From assembly GCA_002491115.1 (NCBI GenBank), contig DKVI01000057.1:1-11985 (forward strand): 11,985 nt of DNA, written 5' to 3'. The number at the start of each line of letters is the position of its first letter. The first letter of the stretch is position 1. The translations under genes and the position numbers were made by a program. The DNA is from Lachnospiraceae bacterium UBA7182 (GTDB lineage Bacteria; Bacillota; Clostridia; Lachnospirales; Lachnospiraceae). Below the pieces are notes generated by a model that did no database searches, was not told the origin of the DNA, and saw nothing but the letters and a program-made list of their open reading frames with translations. This document shows, one piece after another, positions 6,861-11,985 of the stretch.

Positions 6861-8501
6861 TCAGTTGTCTTCTTCCGCAAATTGATTGCTCGTATATACG
6901 GTACGTTTTCTTGCCATCTCGTCACTTTCCAGATATTCGTCGTAAGTGGTGATCTTGTCGATGATGGAGCCTCCTGGCAGGATCTCTATGATCCGGTTGG
7001 CTGTGGTCTGCACGATCTGATGATCCCGGGAAGAGAATAAAAGCACGCCCGGGAATTTGATCAGGCCGTTGTTCAAAGCCGTGATGGATTCCATATCCAG
7101 ATGGTCCGTGGGCTCGTCTAACAGGAGCACGTTGGCGCCGGAGATCATCAGTTTGCTCAGCATACAGCGAACCTTTTCGCCTCCGGACAGGACACGGACT
7201 TTTTTCACGCCGTCTTCTCCGGCGAACAGCATACGTCCCAGGAATCCGCGGACGTAGGTCACGTCTTTGATTTCCGAATATTGTGTCAGCCAGTCCACAA
7301 TAATGTCGTCGTTGTCAAATTCGGCGGAATTATCTTTGGGGAAATAAGCCTGGGAGGTGGTTACGCCCCATTTGTAAGTGCCTTCGTCCGGTTCCAGCTC
7401 GCCCATGAGAATCTGAAAGAGGGTGGTCTTGGCGAACTCGTTGCTTCCCACAAAAGCGATTTTGTCGTCGTGTCCCATAATGAAGGATACGTTGTCCAGC
7501 ACTTTTACGCCGTCGATGGTCTTGGAGATGCCTTCCACAGTCAGCACTTCGTTGCCGATCTCACGGTTGGGCCTGAAATCAATGTAAGGATATTTACGGC
7601 TGGAAGGACGGATCTCATCCAACTGGATTTTCTCCAGCGCCCGTTTACGGGAAGTCGCCTGTCTGGATTTGGAAGCGTTGGCGGAGAAACGGGAGATAAA
7701 TTCCTGCAGCTCCTTGATCTTTTCTTCTTTTTTCTTGTTGGCTTCCTTCATCTGGCGGATCATAAGCTGGCTGGACTCATACCAGAAATCATAGTTGCCC
7801 GCGTAGAGCTGGATCTTGCCATAATCGATATCGGCGATGTGGGTACATACTTTATTCAGGAAATAGCGGTCATGGGAAACCACGATGACCGTGTTGTTAA
7901 AATTGATAAGAAATTCTTCCAGCCATGCGATGGCGTCCAGGTCCAGGTGGTTGGTCGGCTCGTCTAAAAGAAGGATGTCCGGGTTGCCGAACAATGCCTG
8001 CGCCAGGAGAACCTTGACTTTCTGTGCGCCGATCAGGTCTTTCATAAGCGCATAATGAAGGTCTGTTTCAATCCCCAGGCCGTTTAACAGGGTGGAGGCG
8101 TCAGATTCTGCTTCCCATCCGTCCATATCCGCAAATTCTGCTTCCAGCTCGCTGGCTTTGATGCCGTCTTCGTCGGTAAAATCTTCTTTGGCGTAGATTG
8201 CGTCTTTTTCTTTCATGATTTCATAGAGCCTTGCATTTCCCATGATGACCGTGTCCATGACCGTGTAGTCGTCATACTGGAAATGATCCTGTTTTAAGAA
8301 GGAAAGGCGCTGGCCGGGGGTGACGGCGATCTCGCCGTTGGTGGATTCCAGTTCCCCGGACAGGATCTTTAAAAAGGTGGACTTGCCCGCGCCGTTGGCA
8401 CCGATCAGGCCGTAGCAGTTGCCTTCCGTAAACTTGATATTGACGTCTTCAAACAGGGCTTTTTTGCCCAGGCGAAGCGTCACATTATTTGCACTAATCA
8501 T
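6861..8501 (-). CDS. ykpA: ABC-F family ATPase, YkpA/YbiT type
   Basis: A 546-residue soluble protein with two ATP-binding cassettes and no membrane segment, of the ABC-F group that acts at the ribosomal E site. It is collinear with Bacillus YkpA and E. coli YbiT. Cassette 1: Walker A GANGAGKST (34-42), signature LIGAQ (156-160) rather than LSGGQ, Walker B ILLLDEPTNHLD (176-187), switch His210. The linker (about 240-300) is a charged helical hairpin, YESSQ...KKKEEKIKEL...RKRALEK, the part that contacts P-site tRNA. Cassette 2: Walker A is GSNEFAKTT (352-360), signature LSGGE (438-442), Walker B VLLLDEPTDHLD (458-469), and the switch histidine is Arg492 (SSRDHQ). A housekeeping translation factor role is more likely than antibiotic resistance. 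The start is supported by an AGAAAGG element (8510-8516), a long conserved N-terminus and a divergent promoter. Confidence 0.92.
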   Translation of the reverse strand: MISANNVTLRLGKKALFEDVNIKFTEGNCYGLIGANGAGKSTFLKILSGELESTNGEIAVTPGQRLSFLKQDHFQYDDYTVMDTVIMGNARLYEIMKEKDAIYAKEDFTDEDGIKASELEAEFADMDGWEAESDASTLLNGLGIETDLHYALMKDLIGAQKVKVLLAQALFGNPDILLLDEPTNHLDLDAIAWLEEFLINFNNTVIVVSHDRYFLNKVCTHIADIDYGKIQLYAGNYDFWYESSQLMIRQMKEANKKKEEKIKELQEFISRFSANASKSRQATSRKRALEKIQLDEIRPSSRKYPYIDFRPNREIGNEVLTVEGISKTIDGVKVLDNVSFIMGHDDKIAFVGSNEFAKTTLFQILMGELEPDEGTYKWGVTTSQAYFPKDNSAEFDNDDIIVDWLTQYSEIKDVTYVRGFLGRMLFAGEDGVKKVRVLSGGEKVRCMLSKLMISGANVLLLDEPTDHLDMESITALNNGLIKFPGVLLFSSRDHQIVQTTANRIIEILPGGSIIDKITTYDEYLESDEMARKRTVYTSNQFAEEDN

Positions 8502-8552
8502 ATAATCAACCTTTCTTTTTGAAAATCTCTTTCCTAAAATATACCATTATAC

Positions 8553-8580
8553 ATTGTACCTGAAAAAAATGTTTTTGCAA
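8553..8580 (-). promoter_or_regulatory. Likely promoter of the ABC-F gene
   Basis: Read on the minus strand: TTGCAA (8575-8580), a 16-base spacer, and TACAAT (8553-8558), about 50 bases upstream of the ATG. It is divergent from the glgA promoter. Confidence 0.6.
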
Positions 8581-8610
8581 GTATTTTATAGATTTTCTTA
8601 AAAAGGTCTT

Positions 8611-8637
8611 TTGAAATTCAAGGGTTTATGGTATGAT
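8611..8637 (+). promoter_or_regulatory. Likely glgA promoter with extended -10
   Basis: TTGAAA at 8611-8616, a 15-base spacer, and TATGAT at 8632-8637 preceded by TG at 8629-8630 (TGn extended -10). Transcription would begin near 8644, leaving a 150-base leader. Confidence 0.6.
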
Positions 8638-8642
8638 GGAAG

Positions 8643-8774
8643 CAGCAACGGAATTGCGGAACTTTAAAACAGCAACGGAACGGACAATGCCCGAGAAGAT
8701 TTACGAACGCGTTTTTTGCGGTCGGAAATTTTCTCAGACCAGGGGGCATTGGAAGTGGAGTTGCGGAACTTTAA
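8643..8774 (+). repeat. Direct repeats in the glgA leader
   Basis: TTGCGGAACTTTAA occurs at 8654-8667 and again at 8761-8774, the second copy ending just before the ribosome binding site AGGAGG (8777-8782). CAGCAACGGAA also occurs twice, at 8643-8653 and 8670-8680. The 14-bp copies flank the long hairpin at 8686-8750. Confidence 0.75.
8686..8750 (+). promoter_or_regulatory. Long hairpin in the glgA leader RNA
   Basis: Three stacked helices can form: AATGCCC (8686-8692) with GGGCATT (8744-8750); GAGAAGATTT (8693-8702) with AAATTTTCTC (8726-8735, one G-U pair), leaving an eight-base bulge 8736-8743; and CGAACGC (8704-8710) with GCGGTCG (8718-8724), one mismatch, closing on a U-rich loop 8711-8717. 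No U tract follows the hairpin, so it is not a typical terminator. It does not match a riboswitch class I can name. A control element for glgA is the simplest reading. Confidence 0.6.
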
Positions 8775-8793
8775 TCAGGAGGAATTTATTACT

Positions 8794-10245
8794 ATGAGGA
8801 AGATACTTTTTGCGGCATCAGAGTGTGTACCGTTCGTTAAGACCGGAGGACTTGCAGATGTATGCGGTGCTCTGCCGAAAGGTTTTAACAAAGACGAATG
8901 GGACGTACGAGTGGTGATCCCGAACTATACATGTATTCCTGACAAATTCAGGAACAATTTTAAGTACATTACACATTTTTATATGGGGACAGGCTCTTAC
9001 AATCCGGGCGCGCATGTAGGTGTTATGACCTACGAGCTGGAAGGTGTTACCTACTATTTTATTGACAATCTTGTATACTTCGGCGGTTCCAAGCCTTACG
9101 GGGATTTCCGCACGGATATTGAGAAGTTTGCCTTTTTCTCCAAAGCGGTATTGTCGATCCTTCCGATTGTGGGCTTCAGGCCGGACCTGATCCACTGTCA
9201 TGACTGGCAGACAGGTCTCATTCCGGTATATCTTAAGACCGAGTTCGCGGCAGGCGAGTTCTATCAGGGGATTAAGACGATCATGACGATCCATAACCTC
9301 AGATTCCAGGGAATCTGGGACATAGAGACCATGCAGGGACTTACAGGCCTTCCGGATTATGTGTTTACGCCGGATAAGCTGGAGTTCAAAAGAGACGCCA
9401 ATATGTTAAAGGGCGGTCTGGTCTATGCGGATTATATTACGACTGTCAGCGAGACCTACGCCTATGAGATCCAGACGCCCATGTACGGCGAAGGGCTCGA
9501 CGGCCTGCTCTCCGCAAGACATATGGATCTTAGGGGTATCGTTAATGGTATCGACTATGAGATCTGGAATCCGGAGACGGACGGAAAGATCGATAAGAAT
9601 TATAAGCTGAAAGATTTCAAGAAGGGCAAGGCTGCGAATAAGAAGGCGCTTCAGGAAGCGCTTGGCCTTACGGTAGATGAGAACAAGATGCTGATCGGCC
9701 TGATTTCCCGTCTGACAGACCAGAAGGGACTGGACCTGATTGCGGAAGTGATGGAGCAGATCGTGGACGACAATACACAGTTTGTCGTGATCGGCACCGG
9801 CGATCAGAGATACGAGGATATGTTCCGCCATTATGCGTGGAAATATCCGGATAAAGTGTCGGCGAATATTTATTATGCGGATGAGCTGTCTCATAAGCTG
9901 TATGCGGCTGCGGACGCATTTTTGATGCCGTCTGCCTTTGAGCCCTGCGGACTGACCCAGCTGATTTCCTTCCGTTACGGAACAGTTCCGATTGTCCGTG
10001 AGACCGGAGGTCTTAAAGACACCGTGGAACCGTATAACGAATATGAAGGAAAAGGAGACGGATTTTCCTTTACAAATTACAATCCATGGGATATGATGGA
10101 AGTAATCAATTATGCGAAATATACGTATTTCGTACACCGGAAAGAGTGGGATGAGATGGTTGCAAGAGGAATGCAGAAAGATTTCTCGTGGGATGCATCC
10201 AGATACAAATATGAGGGAATCTATTCCTGGCTGATTGGCTGGTAG
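8794..10245 (+). CDS. glgA: Glycogen synthase (ADP-glucose alpha-1,4-glucosyltransferase)
   Basis: A 483-residue GT5-family glucosyltransferase that extends glycogen from ADP-glucose in the cytoplasm. Motifs in order: KTGGLADV (16-23), which binds ADP-glucose; HDWQTGL (136-142); TIHNLRFQG (165-173); SRLTDQKG (305-312), with the conserved Arg306 and Lys311; FEPCGL (382-387), with catalytic-site Glu383; and RETGGL (402-407). Length is normal for bacterial GlgA. The frame is open upstream to a TTG at 8716, but the true start is the ATG at 8794: it has AGGAGG at 8777-8782, begins with the typical MRKILFAASE, and the extra 26 residues would come from the leader hairpin and repeat. No other glycogen gene (glgC, glgD, glgB, glgP) is adjacent. 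A strong hairpin terminator follows. Confidence 0.97.
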   Translation: MRKILFAASECVPFVKTGGLADVCGALPKGFNKDEWDVRVVIPNYTCIPDKFRNNFKYITHFYMGTGSYNPGAHVGVMTYELEGVTYYFIDNLVYFGGSKPYGDFRTDIEKFAFFSKAVLSILPIVGFRPDLIHCHDWQTGLIPVYLKTEFAAGEFYQGIKTIMTIHNLRFQGIWDIETMQGLTGLPDYVFTPDKLEFKRDANMLKGGLVYADYITTVSETYAYEIQTPMYGEGLDGLLSARHMDLRGIVNGIDYEIWNPETDGKIDKNYKLKDFKKGKAANKKALQEALGLTVDENKMLIGLISRLTDQKGLDLIAEVMEQIVDDNTQFVVIGTGDQRYEDMFRHYAWKYPDKVSANIYYADELSHKLYAAADAFLMPSAFEPCGLTQLISFRYGTVPIVRETGGLKDTVEPYNEYEGKGDGFSFTNYNPWDMMEVINYAKYTYFVHRKEWDEMVARGMQKDFSWDASRYKYEGIYSWLIGW

Positions 10246-10262
10246 ATTCCAAAGCAAGCGAA

Positions 10263-10307
10263 AGCGGCGGCTTCTTCCTCAGGGAAGAAAGCCGCCGCTG
10301 GCGTTTT
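10263..10307 (+). terminator. Rho-independent terminator after glgA
   Basis: A GC-rich stem of about 16 bp with one bulged A: AGCGGCGGCTTCTTCC (10263-10278) with the arm 10283-10299, loop TCAG. A short T4 tract comes at 10304-10307 after GGCG. It starts 17 bases past the glgA stop. Confidence 0.8.
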
Positions 10308-10340
10308 GCGTATGTAAAAACTGTTTGATTGCAATAAAAA

Positions 10341-10413
10341 AGCTCCCGACCGGATTTGAACCGGTGACCTACGCATTACGAGTGCGTCGCTCTACCGACT
10401 GAGCCACGGAAGC
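10341..10413 (-). tRNA. tRNA-Thr (anticodon CGT)
   Basis: On the minus strand a complete cloverleaf forms: acceptor GCTTCCG with CGGGAGC (one G-U), D arm GCTC/GAGC, anticodon stem ACGCA/TGCGT with loop CTCGTAA giving anticodon CGT (reads ACG, threonine), and T arm ACCGG/CCGGT around TTCAAAT. The discriminator is U73 and no CCA is encoded. A run of T follows at once and probably ends transcription. Confidence 0.97.
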
Positions 10414-10434
10414 CTGTGCCTGAAAGCAATATCT

Positions 10435-10463
10435 ATTATAGCCGATGTGGCTCAGAATGTAAA
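10435..10463 (-). promoter_or_regulatory. Promoter of the tRNA-Thr gene
   Basis: On the minus strand: TTTACA (10458-10463), a 17-base spacer and a perfect TATAAT (10435-10440), about 21 bases before the mature tRNA 5' end. The tRNA is therefore transcribed by itself. Confidence 0.85.
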
Positions 10464-10483
10464 GCTTTTTTTGAGAAAATTGT

Positions 10484-10500
10484 CACAGAATAAATCTGTG
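10484..10500 (-). terminator. Possible weak terminator after the 140-residue gene
   Basis: A six-bp hairpin, CACAGA with TCTGTG around a five-base loop, directly follows the stop codon on the minus strand. A short T4 stretch comes five bases later. It is a weak call. Confidence 0.4.
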
Positions 10501-10923
10501 CTACAAAGTGTCTATAATTTCACTGGCGGCCAGCGCGCTGTCCCCGATGGGCACCCAGGATCTTGACAGGCGGATCAGACAGGATTCGTCGGGTGTCTGC
10601 CCCGGATATTTCAGGAAATCGCTGCTCATATCATAGAGAATACGTTCATTCAGGTTGCGTCCCTGAGTCAGAGGCAGCTTCTTTTCCAGCATATAACTGC
10701 AGTCCGTGGCCCCCCGGTCCAACAGTTCCTGCATGGTCTGCCGGAAGATTCCTGTGTGTTCCTGATCCCAGGAGGCGGTAAAAGCACATTTGCAAAGTTC
10801 TCTGGTGAAAAATGGATAATATTTAATTTCATCAAGTAACTGGATGAAATTTGCTCTGTGTACAGAAGATACAAAGCAGTCTCCCTGATGCAGAGCATTG
10901 ACTACGTTGTCAGTCCAGGCCAT
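10501..10923 (-). CDS. Hypothetical protein, 140 residues
   Basis: I recognise no family. The start is credible: a strong AAAGGGGG ribosome binding site lies about eight bases before the ATG. The protein is predicted soluble, with no signal peptide or membrane segment. It begins MAWTDNVVNALHQGDCFVSS, has a helical-looking middle (RQTMQELLDRG, 61-71; NERILYDMSSDFLKY, 92-106) and ends with SRSWVPIGDSALAASEIIDTL. Five cysteines (16, 44, 46, 75, 115) include a CKC pair but no clear metal-binding pattern. It stands alone between the tRNA-Thr gene and the divergent FNT gene, so context gives no function. Codon use looks like the neighbours, arguing for a resident gene. No convincing promoter was found upstream. 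Confidence 0.7.
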   Translation of the reverse strand: MAWTDNVVNALHQGDCFVSSVHRANFIQLLDEIKYYPFFTRELCKCAFTASWDQEHTGIFRQTMQELLDRGATDCSYMLEKKLPLTQGRNLNERILYDMSSDFLKYPGQTPDESCLIRLSRSWVPIGDSALAASEIIDTL

Positions 10924-11086
10924 AAAAATACCCCCTTTTAAGCCGAAACAGATACCTTTAAAACCACATAAGAATATATCTTTATTTTAGCAGAAATAGA
11001 CAAAAAAAGAAAGATATTTCAATGAAAACGCACAAATTTTTGAAAGGAAAAAAGCCGGTAAAATGACGGGAAAAGTCGATTCATAC

Positions 11087-11140
11087 ATAATGTACAATCA
11101 CATACATAAAAAAATATGGTATTATCATATAGTACATTAT
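11087..11140. promoter_or_regulatory. Spaced perfect inverted repeat around the FNT promoter
   Basis: ATAATGTAC at 11087-11095 and its exact reverse complement GTACATTAT at 11132-11140, centre to centre 45 bp. The left arm lies just upstream of the -35 region; the right arm sits at the predicted transcription start. A two-site operator is a plausible reading, but no regulator is identified. Confidence 0.45.
11117..11125 (+). promoter_or_regulatory. Likely extended -10 of the FNT gene promoter
   Basis: TGGTATTAT: TATTAT at 11120-11125 preceded by TG at 11117-11118. No good -35 lies at 16-18 bases upstream, which suggests a promoter that depends on the extended -10 or on an activator. Start would be near 11132. 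Confidence 0.5.
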
Positions 11141-11163
11141 AAAAAATATTTAGGAGGGTACAT

Positions 11164-11928
11164 ATGTTTAGGGATGAATTTACGAGCGTATGCAATTCGG
11201 CGAAAGGAAAATTAAATCTTCTGAATAACAATCCTGTCGGCTATGTGATCGCAGCAGTAATGGCAGGTATTTTTATTGCATTCGGCGGATTTGTTATGCT
11301 TACGGTAGGAGGCAATTTAGGTACCACAGGTGCAGGCAAGGTTGTGATGTCGGCTTCTTTTGCGGCTGCTTTGAGCCTGGTTGTGATGGCCGGTGCGGAG
11401 TTGTTTACAGGTAACAATTTCGTGATGGCATCCGGCGCAATGGCCGGAGAAGTAAAGTGGGGCGATGCGGTGAAGCTGTGGGTTATCTGCTACGTGGGCA
11501 ACCTGGTTGGTTCGCTGCTGGCAGCAGTGATCTTCCACTTTACAGGACTTGCGTCCGGAGCAGTGGGAGAAACCATTGCAACGGTAGCCGCAGCAAAGAT
11601 GGGAGGCGCTCCGGTAGCACTCTTTATGAAAGCGATCTTCTGCAATATGCTGGTATGTCTGGCGGTATGGTGCGGCGCGAAGATGAAGACAGAGTCAGGG
11701 AAGCTGGTCATGATTTTCTGGTGTATCTTTGTTTTTGTAGCCTGCGGATTTGAGCACAGCGTTGCGAATATGACGATTATGGCGGCAGGGCTTCTGGATC
11801 CCAACGGCGTAGCAGGACTTAGCGTAGGCGGATATATATATAATCTGGCAATCGTTACCATTGGAAATATGGTCGGAGGTATTCTTTTCGTAGCATGGCC
11901 ATATTATATGATTCAGAAAAGCAAATAG
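11164..11928 (+). CDS. Formate/nitrite transporter (FNT) family protein
   Basis: A 254-residue inner-membrane channel of the FNT family (FocA, NirC, FdhC), pentameric in characterised members, that passes small monovalent anions such as formate or nitrite. About six hydrophobic helices are visible. Family motifs: PVGYVIAAVMAGIFIAFGG (24-42), AELFTGNN (78-85), KAIFCNMLVCLAVW (156-169), GFEHSVANM (195-203) with the central pore histidine His198, and GNMVGG (234-239). Size is nearest to NirC, but motifs do not separate formate from nitrite, and no pyruvate formate-lyase or nitrite reductase gene is in view. The ATG follows AGGAGG (11152-11157) by six bases. It has its own promoter with a flanking inverted repeat. 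No terminator is seen in the remaining 57 bases. Confidence 0.93.
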   Translation: MFRDEFTSVCNSAKGKLNLLNNNPVGYVIAAVMAGIFIAFGGFVMLTVGGNLGTTGAGKVVMSASFAAALSLVVMAGAELFTGNNFVMASGAMAGEVKWGDAVKLWVICYVGNLVGSLLAAVIFHFTGLASGAVGETIATVAAAKMGGAPVALFMKAIFCNMLVCLAVWCGAKMKTESGKLVMIFWCIFVFVACGFEHSVANMTIMAAGLLDPNGVAGLSVGGYIYNLAIVTIGNMVGGILFVAWPYYMIQKSK

Positions 11929-11985
11929 GCAGTAATACATAATTTGCAGGTGTAATTATCCCATATAACAGCAAAAAAGAGCAGA

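Noticed and set aside
7281..7967. 228-codon open frame on the plus strand opposite the ABC-F gene
   Set aside because: It is a shadow of the ABC-F coding sequence, whose motifs are unambiguous on the minus strand.
8716..8793. Upstream TTG start that would extend GlgA by 26 residues
   Set aside because: The extension is read from the leader hairpin and repeat, and the ATG at 8794 has AGGAGG upstream and the standard GlgA N-terminus.
9406..10257. 283-codon open frame antisense to glgA
   Set aside because: It overlaps well-conserved glgA motifs and has no start signal; shadow frame.
11040..11064. TTGAAA/TAAAAT pair as the FNT promoter
   Set aside because: The spacer is only 13 bases, too short for a normal sigma-70-type promoter.
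1..11985. CRISPR array, insertion sequence or prophage
   Set aside because: No regularly spaced repeat series, transposase, integrase or phage gene is present; the only mobile-type content is the toxin-antitoxin pair.

Overview
The window looks like chromosomal DNA of a low-to-mid GC Gram-positive anaerobe, most likely a clostridium of the Lachnospiraceae type. This rests on strong AGGAGG ribosome binding sites, TTGACA/TATAAT-type promoters, a YkpA-type ABC-F protein, a tRNA-Thr gene without an encoded CCA, and a LeuRS with no leucine-specific insertion before KMSKS. The assignment is an inference from gene content; no rRNA or other taxonomic marker is present.

Layout. Bases 1-142 hold no intact gene. 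Bases 143-641 carry an AT-rich RelB-like/YafQ toxin-antitoxin pair with overlapping genes. Bases 642-923 hold a decayed reading frame, a promoter and a structured leader, and lead into leuS (924-3326). A separate promoter drives an EF-G-like translational GTPase (3424-5496), which ends in a terminator. A CLC transporter with fluoride-exporter (CLC-F) motifs follows (5580-6824). A bidirectional terminator separates it from a convergent YkpA/YbiT-type ABC-F gene (6861-8501, minus). A divergent promoter region with an elaborate leader then leads into glgA (8794-10245). Next come a tRNA-Thr(CGT) gene and an unrecognised 140-residue protein, both on the minus strand, and finally a formate/nitrite transporter gene (11164-11928) on the plus strand.

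There is no large operon. Most genes have their own promoter or terminator. Three of them concern translation (leuS, the EF-G-like GTPase, the ABC-F protein), together with tRNA-Thr. The others are housekeeping carbon storage (glgA) and ion transport (CLC-F-like, FNT).

The window is largely ordinary core genome and I see no clearly new multi-gene system. The parts most worth a second look are: the 17-bp direct repeats that flank the toxin-antitoxin module, with one copy forming the leuS -35 region; a possible near-leaderless 30-codon, four-cysteine frame in the leuS leader; a long hairpin between direct repeats in the glgA leader; a perfect spaced inverted repeat around the FNT promoter; and two nucleotide-binding proteins with altered catalytic motifs.
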